Assembly: GCA_023419375.1 (NCBI GenBank)
Contig: JAEZYD010000052.1
Location: forward strand, 3,376 to 67,375
Length of the DNA stretch: 64,000 nucleotides
Reading direction: 5' to 3'
Source of the DNA: Pseudomonadota bacterium
GTDB taxonomy: Bacteria > Desulfobacterota > Desulfovibrionia > Desulfovibrionales > Desulfovibrionaceae
The first letter of the stretch is position 1, and each line of letters opens with the position of its first letter. Of this stretch, positions 1-7,464 are shown piece after piece. Both the position numbers and the translations under genes were made by a program. The notes under the pieces are model-generated. The model saw only the letters and a program-made list of their open reading frames with translations. It was not told where the DNA came from and made no database searches.

Positions 1-756
1 CGGGAAGAAGCCCGCAAGATCGTGCGCATGGCGGTGGATGCATTTTTGGAGCGCGACCCCAAGCGTGTGGAAATCCCCGGCGAACCTGTCAGCATCATGA
101 CCGGTTTTTCCAACGAGGCCATTCTTGAGGCTCTGGGCGGCTCGCTTGATCCTTTGCTGGATGCCGTCAAAGCTGGCACTGTGCGCGGATTTGTGGGCGT
201 GGTTGGTTGCAACAACCCCAAGATCAAGCACGACTCGGCCAACGTGGGCCTCATGAAGGCACTTATCAAAAAAGATATTATGGTTCTGGCCACAGGCTGC
301 GTCACCACTGCGGCGGGCAAGGCCGGGCTGTTGGTGCCCGAGGGCGCTTCCATGGCCGGGCCGGGGCTGCAAAGCCTGTGCGGCGCGCTGGGCATTCCGC
401 CAGTGCTGCACCTCGGCAGCTGCGTGGACAACGCCCGTATTTTGCAGCTGTGCGCGCTGATCGCCAATGCTCTGGGCGTGGATATTTCCGATCTGCCAGT
501 GGGCGCGTCCTCGCCGGAATGGTATTCTGAAAAAGCGGCGGCCATCGGCCTGTATGCGGTTGCCAGCGGCATTTACACGCATCTTGGCCTGCCGCCTAAC
601 ATCCTTGGCTCGGAAAAGGTGACGGATATAGCCCTGAACGGTCTGGAACAGATTGTGGGCGCATCCTTTGTGGTGAATGACGATCCCGAAAAGGCGGCTG
701 ATCTGCTGGATGCGCGCATCCGTCAGAAGCGGCAGGGCCTTGGCCTGCAGCCTTAG
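1..756 (+). CDS. cooS: Anaerobic CO dehydrogenase catalytic subunit CooS, C-terminal part
   Basis: The frame is open from base 1, so the gene is truncated at its 5' end; 251 residues are visible of a family usually about 620-640 long. CooS is a Ni-Fe-S enzyme that interconverts CO and CO2. Conserved cysteine blocks of the family are visible: GVVGCNN, ATGCVTTAAGKAG and LGSCVDNAR, which belong to the half that supplies C-cluster ligands. The C-terminal YSEKAAAIGLYAVASG and THLGLPP blocks also fit. The nickel-insertion ATPase gene cooC follows 86 bases downstream on the same strand, the usual arrangement. Identification is from motifs and context; the N-terminal B/D-cluster cysteines lie outside the window. 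Confidence 0.95.
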   Translation, partial: REEARKIVRMAVDAFLERDPKRVEIPGEPVSIMTGFSNEAILEALGGSLDPLLDAVKAGTVRGFVGVVGCNNPKIKHDSANVGLMKALIKKDIMVLATGCVTTAAGKAGLLVPEGASMAGPGLQSLCGALGIPPVLHLGSCVDNARILQLCALIANALGVDISDLPVGASSPEWYSEKAAAIGLYAVASGIYTHLGLPPNILGSEKVTDIALNGLEQIVGASFVVNDDPEKAADLLDARIRQKRQGLGLQP

Positions 757-842
757 GCAGTGTGTTTTGCAGGGCGGGTGGGCAGAGCCTGCCCGCTCTG
801 CGCAAGGCGCAAGGATACGTACATAAACCACAGGAGGATTGC

Positions 843-1646
843 ATGAAGATTGCCGTTTCTGGCAAGGGCGGCGTGGGCAAAACCTCCATCACCGCCTGGC
901 TTGGTGATTATCTGGCGCGGCGCGGAGAAAAAGTCTGGCTTGTGGATGCAGACACGGCGCTTTCGCTCGGGCAGGCCTCTGGTCTGGCGCGGGCTGATCT
1001 GCCTGAGGCCCTCACCCAGCGCGCCGCATTGATTGAAGAGCGTATTCGCCCCGCTGGCAAGGGCGGCATGATGGATCTTGATCCGCATGTCAGCGATCTG
1101 CCAGAAGCTCTGTCAGCCCCCCTACCTGTTGTAAAGGAAGGGGCGAAAACAGCAGGAGACAAACGCCTGCTGGTCATGGGCCCCTTGACCAGCGCCGGGG
1201 GCGGCTGCGCTTGCGAAAGCAACGCCCTGCTCAAGGCCTTGCTGGCGCATCTGGTGCTCGACAGGCGTGAATGGGTGCTGGTGGATATGGAAGCCGGGGT
1301 GGAGCACTTGGGCCGGGGAACCGTGGCCCATGTGGATGCCTTGCTGGTGGTATCCGAGCCGAGTATGCGCTCGCTGGAAACAGCAGCGGAGGTTGCCCGT
1401 ATGGCTGGCGATCTGGGCCTGCACCGTCAGGTGCTGGTGCTGAACAAGGCCACTCCCGATCAGGCAGCAGACCTGCCGCCTATTGCCGATCTGCCGCAAC
1501 AGCGCATCAGCATGCCTGATCTTGAGCCGTTGAGGGCGCGCCAGTTGCGCTCTGGTTCTGTTTTGGGGCTGGGCAGTGAAACTGAAAAAATGTTGGACAG
1601 TTTTTGCGAAAGTCTGCTGCAAAAAATAGAAGGCGAATCCGACTAA
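843..1646 (+). CDS. cooC: CO dehydrogenase maturation ATPase CooC
   Basis: A 267-residue P-loop ATPase of the MinD/SIMIBI class that loads nickel into CooS. The start at 843 is chosen because a strong AGGAGG lies just upstream and the protein then begins MKIAVSGKGGVGKT, giving the deviant Walker A motif at once. A longer reading from 762 has no comparable ribosome site. The Cys-x-Cys motif in GGCACESN (around residue 117) matches the metal-binding CxC that CooC dimers use. VLVDMEAGVEHLGRG is the switch/Walker B region. It lies directly after cooS and presumably shares its transcript. Confidence 0.93.
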   Translation: MKIAVSGKGGVGKTSITAWLGDYLARRGEKVWLVDADTALSLGQASGLARADLPEALTQRAALIEERIRPAGKGGMMDLDPHVSDLPEALSAPLPVVKEGAKTAGDKRLLVMGPLTSAGGGCACESNALLKALLAHLVLDRREWVLVDMEAGVEHLGRGTVAHVDALLVVSEPSMRSLETAAEVARMAGDLGLHRQVLVLNKATPDQAADLPPIADLPQQRISMPDLEPLRARQLRSGSVLGLGSETEKMLDSFCESLLQKIEGESD

Positions 1647-1740
1647 GGAAGGTAGCGCAGTCTATGCCCGTCACGCGGCCCTGGCTCTGTCTGGCAGGGG
1701 ATAACTGCGGAAGATTGGTGAGAGTTCAAGCTGTATAGTT

Positions 1741-1769
1741 CAGGCCCCGGTTATGCCGGGGCTTTTTGC
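1741..1769 (+). terminator. Rho-independent terminator after cooC
   Basis: A GC-rich stem GCCCCGG / CCGGGGC with a short loop is followed by TTTTT, about 95 bases after the cooC stop. It ends the cooSC transcript and sits just before the converging EIIC-EAL gene. Confidence 0.75.
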
Positions 1770-1805
1770 GTGATGGAGCATGCAGAAAAAACGTTTGCTG
1801 CTGCC

Positions 1806-3977
1806 TTAGGTGTCCTGATTTTTTTGCCCGTTGTAGCGCAGCACAAAGTCCAGGCAGTCCGCACCAGAAAGCGGGCGGCTGAAATAATATCCCTGAAACG
1901 TATGGTAGCCTATGCCTGTAAAAACGCGCAACTGCTGCTCGTCTTCCACACCCTCCACCACAGTGGTTATGCGCAGGCTGCGGCTCAAATCCAGAATGCT
2001 GCGCACGATCTGTTCCTGCACGTTGCTGTTGAGGCTTTCCGTGAGGGATCGGTCAACCTTGACCGTGGTCACCGGGAAGGCGCGGATGTATCGCAGCGAG
2101 GTATGTCCCATGCCAAAATCATCAATGGCAAGGCGCACTCCAAGCACTCGCAGACGGGTAAGCAGATCAAGGGTGCGGGCGTCCGGCTCCAGAATGGAAG
2201 ATTCCGTAATCTCCAGTTCAAGCTGGGTGGGTGTAAGGCCCAGACCGTGCAGCGTACCAAGTACCATCTGGGCAAAGTTGGCATTGCGCAACTGGCTGGG
2301 AGTGATATTGACGGCGATCACAAGGTCATGCGGAACTGTGGGCTGCCATGCTGCGCGCTGTTTGCAGGCCTCAAGCAGAACAAATTTGCCCAGCCGGTCA
2401 ATGAGGTTTGTGTCCTCGGCAAGGGCAACAATAATGGGCGGGGCCACAGGGCCATATATGGGGTGATTCCACCGCAGCAGGGCTTCCACGCCTGCCACGC
2501 GCTTTGCCGTGTGGTCGCACTGGGGCTGAAATACAAGATAAAGCTGACCGTCATTGGCGTTTAGCGACCGCTCAAGGTCAGTGGCAAGCGTGTGGGCAAG
2601 GCGGCCCACTTCGCCGGGAATGTTCAGGCACCTGCGATTGTCGGGAGATCCCAAATCACAGCGGCTGGCAATTTGCAACAGGTTGTGCATAACCTGCTTG
2701 CCGTGCTTTTCGCGCACGGCATCAGAGAGAGCCACAAAGGGCAGATATATGAGGAAGCCCAGCCCAAGGTTTATCATCTGCAAAATGGAGCCGTTGATGC
2801 TGCCAGTGGCGACATAGCCGCTGAGCAGCGGGGGAATGGTCCAGGCAACACCCACTGTGGTATGGGGCACAAAGCCAATGATTGTTGCAAGGTAGGCCAC
2901 TACGGTTTGTACCGTCGGCACCAGAAGAAAAGGAATGGCAAAAGCGGGGTTGAGCATCAGGGGAATGCCAAAAATAAGTGGCTCATTAACGTTGCACAGG
3001 GCCGGAACCAGCGCCAGCAGGCAGAGTTTCTTCATGCCCCAGTCGCGGCAGCGCACCAGAACGGCAAAGCACAGGGCCAGGGTGGAGCCTGAGCCGCCCA
3101 TGCGCGTAAATGTATCGAAAAATATTTTTGTGAACACAAAAGGCGGCTCGTTGCCATACATTACGGCTTTGGCATTAACGAGGCCCGCAGGGGTGAGGAT
3201 GTTCACATCCACCGAATTGAGCACGTTGGGGCCATGAGCGCCGAAAAACCAGAGCACTTGCGAAGTGAAGCTGTAGAGCAGGCCAAAGCCGAGGCCATTG
3301 CCGCTATGCTGAAAGGGCAGGGTAAGCAGCGTGCTTGTTGCTGCATGCAGGTCTGTTGCTCCCCATAGCGTCAGCAGAAAGCGGATAAACCCGAAAATCA
3401 GGATTGTTAGCATGGCCGCGGGCATAACAGTGACCACGTCGCGCACAACCGGGTCATGCCCGGCCATTTCTTCCGACAGATGAAAAATCCGGTACCGTGC
3501 CAGGCGCACAAATACGGCGCTGGCCGCCATGGCCACGCACATGGCAAGCAACAGGCCTCTGTCCATGGAAAAGCTGATGGTCCAGGAACTTGTTTCTTCC
3601 GGCGCAACAATGACAAAAAAGCAGGAGAGAACCACCAGCGAACTCAGCATGGGGCTGACTGCCGGGGCAGAGGGATTGGTCAGGTTGGCCCGCATGGCGC
3701 TGGCTCCGCCCAGTGCGCAGGCGAGTGCCAGGGCGGCTATGCCGAATGTGCCGGCCACAAGGGTGTCGCACGCGCGCATTCCCACGGGGCCAAGCAGGGC
3801 ATCAACGGCATTTTGCGCGGATTCAAAGGGCAAATTGCGTAGCAGCAGGGTGAATGAGCCGATCATTATGAGCGGCAAAACAATAAACAGCCCTCGCCGT
3901 ATGGCAAGAAAAAACGGCCTTCCGCTCAAATTATCAAGCAGGCACAAGAGGGATTGGGCTAATTGTTTGCTGTTCAT
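1806..3977 (-). CDS. PTS EIIC-like membrane domain fused to EAL c-di-GMP phosphodiesterase
   Basis: 723 residues. Residues 1 to about 425 are a multi-pass membrane region resembling the lactose/cellobiose EIIC permease family, with the conserved NEPLIFGIP block and FVPHTTVGVAW. From about residue 470 comes a full EAL domain: EALLRW, NITPSQL, ELEITES, IDDFGMGHTSL, KVDRSL, VVEGVED and QGYYFSRPL. The metal and catalytic positions of active EAL enzymes look present, so hydrolysis of c-di-GMP to pGpG is expected. No EIIA, EIIB or HPr gene is nearby, so the EIIC part may act as a sugar-responsive sensor rather than a transporter; that is inference. The ATG start has only a weak ribosome site. It converges on cooC. 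Confidence 0.88.
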   Translation of the reverse strand: MNSKQLAQSLLCLLDNLSGRPFFLAIRRGLFIVLPLIMIGSFTLLLRNLPFESAQNAVDALLGPVGMRACDTLVAGTFGIAALALACALGGASAMRANLTNPSAPAVSPMLSSLVVLSCFFVIVAPEETSSWTISFSMDRGLLLAMCVAMAASAVFVRLARYRIFHLSEEMAGHDPVVRDVVTVMPAAMLTILIFGFIRFLLTLWGATDLHAATSTLLTLPFQHSGNGLGFGLLYSFTSQVLWFFGAHGPNVLNSVDVNILTPAGLVNAKAVMYGNEPPFVFTKIFFDTFTRMGGSGSTLALCFAVLVRCRDWGMKKLCLLALVPALCNVNEPLIFGIPLMLNPAFAIPFLLVPTVQTVVAYLATIIGFVPHTTVGVAWTIPPLLSGYVATGSINGSILQMINLGLGFLIYLPFVALSDAVREKHGKQVMHNLLQIASRCDLGSPDNRRCLNIPGEVGRLAHTLATDLERSLNANDGQLYLVFQPQCDHTAKRVAGVEALLRWNHPIYGPVAPPIIVALAEDTNLIDRLGKFVLLEACKQRAAWQPTVPHDLVIAVNITPSQLRNANFAQMVLGTLHGLGLTPTQLELEITESSILEPDARTLDLLTRLRVLGVRLAIDDFGMGHTSLRYIRAFPVTTVKVDRSLTESLNSNVQEQIVRSILDLSRSLRITTVVEGVEDEQQLRVFTGIGYHTFQGYYFSRPLSGADCLDFVLRYNGQKNQDT

Positions 3978-4449
3978 ATGCAGAGTGTCGCTTGCAAGTC
4001 CACCTTCTACGGCTCAGTGTGTACAGGCTGTGAGCCGTTTGCTCGAATTCGTGTCAAAGACCTCGTAAAGGCAACGGCATCAGGGGTTGCCGCGCCAGCC
4101 TGCAAGCTGTCTGCAAGTGCACCCGGCAGGAAGACCCATTTGAGTAATCCTGCCATGCATGTTGGATGACTTATTATCAAGTTGTGTAATATCAGGCTAA
4201 AAAACAATCAAGAGGTCAGGGATGTTAGCGGCAAAGATCGTACAATTTTCAGAAGAAGGGGAGGGGCAGACCGGCAGGTGGTTCAGGTGGTGATTGCACT
4301 TGTAGGCTTGAGAACAATAACGAGTGTGATCCCACCAATGGTTCACTATCTTCAACAACATGCGCAGAAAAAACGGCGGCCTACTTGAACCGTAAGCCGC
4401 CGTTTATACATTTCAAAAGGTTGAATTTCTGGTTTGTGAAAACCAGAGG
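3978..4449. other. Intergenic, 472 bases, no supported gene
   Basis: Between the divergently oriented end of the SYLF gene and the start of the EIIC-EAL gene. It holds an 8-base inverted repeat, ACGGCTCA at 4009-4016 and TGAGCCGT at 4031-4038, shortly upstream of the EIIC-EAL start, and a terminator near 4371-4405. Short open frames here have no family features. Confidence 0.5.
4366..4405 (-). terminator. Terminator after the lipoprotein/SYLF operon
   Basis: The stem AAACGGCGGC (4371-4380) pairs perfectly with GCCGCCGTTT (4396-4405) around a 15-base loop. Read on the minus strand, a T run follows. It lies 45 bases beyond the stop of the SYLF gene. Confidence 0.8.
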
Positions 4450-5016
4450 CTACTTGCCCGGATGTATTTCAGTTATTTTGCTGCCCTGAATACCCAGGCC
4501 AGCCATCAGCCCCTTCTGGTTGAAGAAAAATGCGTACACACCAGAGCGAGCCGTGGTAGTGGTAAACGATCTGGCCATCCCCTCATCCACAATAACCACG
4601 CTGGGGCCGACACCTATCTCCCATCCGCCACTGCTTTTCAGATACTTCAGGTCGTCATCCGAAAGAAAAAACAGAGCATAGCCAAACTTCTGTATACCGG
4701 CCTGCAACCCGTAGGATGCTGCAACGCTACGATAGAAGCCCTTGGTTTTGCCCCCAACCCGCAGGGCGCCTTCGCCGAATTGGCCGCCAATGATAAGGCC
4801 GCCCTTGACGATATTGGGAAAGACAAGGATTCCCTTGGCCATGCTTCCCATTTTTTTTGCCGCAGGGCTTGAAGCGTATAACTGGTTTAACGCAGCAGTG
4901 ACATCATAATTGATGGATGCCGCGCTGTCTGCCACGGATGGCGCGGGAAGAGCAACGACCACAAGTGCAAGCAGGGATAAAAAGATCATCAAACGCCGAA
5001 GAATTTTCCCGTTCAT
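4450..5016 (-). CDS. Secreted SYLF-domain (Ysc84-type) lipid-binding protein
   Basis: 188 residues with an N-terminal signal peptide (charged start, hydrophobic stretch to about residue 24, ALPAPSVAD cleavage region). The rest matches the SYLF/Ysc84 family: AKGILVFPNIVKGGLIIGGQ, the GEGALR turn, YGLQAGIQ, and a C-terminal SGVYAFFFNQKGLMAGLG. Bacterial members are exported proteins of unclear function; eukaryotic SYLF domains bind phosphoinositides. It follows a lipoprotein gene by 48 bases on the same strand, and a terminator follows it, so the two likely form an operon. Confidence 0.85.
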   Translation of the reverse strand: MNGKILRRLMIFLSLLALVVVALPAPSVADSAASINYDVTAALNQLYASSPAAKKMGSMAKGILVFPNIVKGGLIIGGQFGEGALRVGGKTKGFYRSVAASYGLQAGIQKFGYALFFLSDDDLKYLKSSGGWEIGVGPSVVIVDEGMARSFTTTTARSGVYAFFFNQKGLMAGLGIQGSKITEIHPGK

Positions 5017-5064
5017 TGACCATTCCCCTCATTAATATGGCCTGAATACACCAGGCTTATAGAA

Positions 5065-5673
5065 TCAGCGCTTGGAGCCCTGCTTGGAACCCTGCTTGGC
5101 GGCCTTCCGTACGGCGATATCAACAACCTCAAGATAGCTTATGCCCAGCGTATCCCCGACCTTAAGCTTTTTGAGGTTCTCAGGATTTTGCACCTTGACC
5201 ACCACCACAGAACCGTTGGCGAGTTCAAGCTTGGCCAGCTCGTTGACTTTGTCCATGGCAAGTATCTTGGCCGTAAAGTTCGATTCTCTTACTCCCATGC
5301 CCTGCGGCTGGGATCCGGGTTTGGCCCTGACAACGGCCGTAGCCTGTTCGTCAGCCACAGAACCAGGCTCCGCCAACCATACTGTCAGTTCACGCCCGTA
5401 GGAAATATCGACCATATCTCCTTTCTTTACGCGCCGCAGATTAACGGCTTCCTTGCTCACATGAATAATAAACAGATCACCCTGAAGGCTGCTCAAGGTT
5501 ACCTTGCGCGCTTTCAGATCAACAGCTTCAACCTTTGCCACCGTGCTCTCAACTTCTGAGCTCATCACCAGCGTTTCATTTGGCTGGGCAGAAGGTTGAG
5601 GGGCGTTTTTGCTGCAAGCCACCAAACATAGAGTCATAAGTCCCAGCACCAATCCAGAAAATACAATCTTCAT
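5065..5673 (-). CDS. Lipoprotein of unknown function
   Basis: 202 residues from the chosen ATG, which has GGGAGG a few bases upstream and starts directly with the signal peptide; an in-frame upstream ATG would add 18 unlikely residues. The signal ends in the lipobox LVAC followed by SKN, so it is lipid-modified and probably outer-membrane bound. The mature part has two similar beta-rich halves, each with a V(K/R)KGD or KLKVGD turn followed by ISY, suggesting an internal duplication of a small barrel-like domain. The tail contains two KQGSK repeats. I do not recognise a named family. It is followed by the SYLF gene in the same operon. Confidence 0.75.
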   Translation of the reverse strand: MKIVFSGLVLGLMTLCLVACSKNAPQPSAQPNETLVMSSEVESTVAKVEAVDLKARKVTLSSLQGDLFIIHVSKEAVNLRRVKKGDMVDISYGRELTVWLAEPGSVADEQATAVVRAKPGSQPQGMGVRESNFTAKILAMDKVNELAKLELANGSVVVVKVQNPENLKKLKVGDTLGISYLEVVDIAVRKAAKQGSKQGSKR

Positions 5674-6125
5674 GCCTTTCCCTCCCATGATTGACTTTTT
5701 CATTTGATTACAAACATTCTTTGACAAGAATAACGTACCTCTTGCCTAATATGGCGTCAATTCTATCTGGCTCGCGCCAAGATTAAAACAATGCGCATAC
5801 CTGATAAACTGTGTATAAAAACTGCATGTTAGTGATAAAAATTGTGAGTCAGCCGTTAATAATGCTTCTACGAAACATTTATATCAGGCAGTTGAATACT
5901 CTGCGCTGCAACAATGAAGATAGAGGTGAGCTGTAAAAAAAGGTAGTCTTCTTGTATGTGCCGTTATTTTTGTCAGTATACTTTATTTATGTGATGCTAT
6001 TCATAAAAAGTTAAAACCAATACGCATGTAGATGCATTAATCTGCGCCTGGATGCAAAAAAATTTACGAGATTACCACGGGTATCAGGAGGGATTATTTC
6101 AAGACTATATTTGATTCGATTTGTA
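5674..6125. other. AT-rich intergenic region, no supported gene
   Basis: About 450 bases between two minus-strand genes, visibly richer in A and T than the flanks. Apart from a candidate promoter near its left end, no coding frame or RNA structure could be supported. Confidence 0.5.
5732..5760 (-). promoter_or_regulatory. Candidate sigma-70 promoter for the lipoprotein/SYLF operon
   Basis: On the minus strand, TTGACG (5760-5755) is followed after 17 bases by TACGTT (5737-5732), about 60 bases before the lipoprotein start codon. The -35 is good and the -10 is weak. Confidence 0.4.
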
Positions 6126-6764
6126 TTATGGCGTTTTATCAAGAACAAAAATAATGCTGATTAGAAAGACAGTGCCAAAAATCATGAACTGCGCGCCAAA
6201 AATCCAGAAAACGAGCGGCACCGTAAAATAAAAGGCGCGCATTCCCAAATAAAAATGGTTTGCGCCCATATTCAGATATTTTTCTGCAATGCTGCCAAAC
6301 TGGTCTGCATTTTGCTGCCCGGATTCCGCGCCAAGCATAAAGGCCACATGCGTGTAGAGCCTGAGCGATGAGGCAAAGCAAAAAAAAGCCAGAAAAAAAT
6401 TCAGCAAAAGGGCAAGTATCTTGAAGGCAAACATGCCCGGCTCCACAGAACCAAAAAAGTTCAGCGAGTGCCATGTGTGCCGGACATTTTCCCCATTGCC
6501 AGTAAGGGAGAGCACGCCCACGGCCAGCAGAACGCTTGTGGAGGCCATGAAGGTGGAGGCCATGGTGGCGTTGCGCAGAGTTTGTACGGCAAGAATGCCA
6601 TTCTTTTTTTCAAGAATGGATGCCACCCACTGAACCCGCGCCGTCCGCGATATGCCGTGGATCGTGTAGCCGGGATTGGATGATTCCCTGAAACGTATAT
6701 AAAGATTGTATGCGGCGTACAGCGCCACAGAAATACAGAAACAGAGCAGGTCAAAAGTATACAT
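6126..6764 (-). CDS. DUF599 family membrane protein
   Basis: 212 residues with about four membrane segments (near residues 5-22, 68-90, 112-135 and 180-205). After the first segment comes the block ARVQWVASILEKKNGILAVQ, then TLRN, typical of DUF599, and the later NHFYLGMRAFYF block also fits. The function of the family is unknown. It is separated by about 310 bases from the receiver gene upstream and probably has its own promoter. Confidence 0.8.
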   Translation of the reverse strand: MYTFDLLCFCISVALYAAYNLYIRFRESSNPGYTIHGISRTARVQWVASILEKKNGILAVQTLRNATMASTFMASTSVLLAVGVLSLTGNGENVRHTWHSLNFFGSVEPGMFAFKILALLLNFFLAFFCFASSLRLYTHVAFMLGAESGQQNADQFGSIAEKYLNMGANHFYLGMRAFYFTVPLVFWIFGAQFMIFGTVFLISIIFVLDKTP

Positions 6765-7077
6765 GCAGCCCCCGAGGGAGAGAAAGCTACTGCGGATGCC
6801 CCGTTAAACTGGCGGCAAATCCCGTTGCACGGATTTACGCCGCAAACAGTGCCACGGAGGCGGGCGAAGCGCGAAACAAGTTGTCTGGTGTGGCGGCAAA
6901 GCCCCGGTCTGCACTTGATGCCCGGCCGTGTTGGCATTGTCGGCTTGTTTGGTCTGCACCCACACTGACTGTATACTCCTGCATGTGTATCTGAAGCAAC
7001 CGGCCAGCCAGCGGTTCCCTCATTGCCACGAACCCAACACGCCCGGCAAAGGGGGTGCAGTCGTGGCACTCTGCGTT
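6765..7077. other. Intergenic, about 310 bases, nothing identified
   Basis: Lies between the stop of the lone receiver gene and the start of the DUF599 gene. I see no terminator with a clear T run, no conserved frame and no RNA gene. Confidence 0.4.
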
Positions 7078-7464
7078 TTAACTGTTCGCGGACGGGGGCG
7101 TTATGTTTTCCTCCAGACGGCGCACGCATTCAATGATGCCGCCCAGCTTGAAGGGCTTGGCCACAAAATCAAAAGCTCCCTTGCGGAACGATTCCTTCGC
7201 GGTGTCCAGCGTTGCAAATCCGGTAATGACCACAATCCGTGCTTGCGGCAGCAGCTCTCTTGCGCGTTCCAGAACCTGAAATCCATCCGCTCCTTCCATT
7301 TTAAGGTCTGTTATAATCACATCAAATTTCGATTCAGCCATGCGCTGCAATGCTGCTGCGCTGTCTGTGAACGTTTCAACTTCATAGCCAGACTTCTGAA
7401 ACGCCGGTTTCAGGCGTTTGCAGACAATAGGCTCGTCATCAAGCACCAAAATGCGCAGTGCCAT
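7078..7464 (-). CDS. Single-domain response regulator (receiver only)
   Basis: 128 residues, CheY-like. The start at 7464 is chosen because GGGAGG precedes it and the protein then opens MALRILVLDDEP. Phosphoacceptor Asp53 lies in IITDLK; the switch Thr is in VITGFA and Lys in VAKPF. Its start overlaps the end of the PEP-synthase-like gene by 26 bases, implying translational coupling. Its first segment (DDEPIVCKRL) is nearly the same as that of the NtrC-type regulator at 13978 (DDEPVVCKRL), so the two receivers may be phosphorylated by the same kinase (12484). No output domain is present. Confidence 0.9.
   Translation of the reverse strand: MALRILVLDDEPIVCKRLKPAFQKSGYEVETFTDSAAALQRMAESKFDVIITDLKMEGADGFQVLERARELLPQARIVVITGFATLDTAKESFRKGAFDFVAKPFKLGGIIECVRRLEENITPPSANS

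Noticed and set aside
4182..4388. Small plus-strand frame of 68 codons
   Set aside because: Runs into the terminator hairpin of the opposite strand and has no ribosome site or motif.
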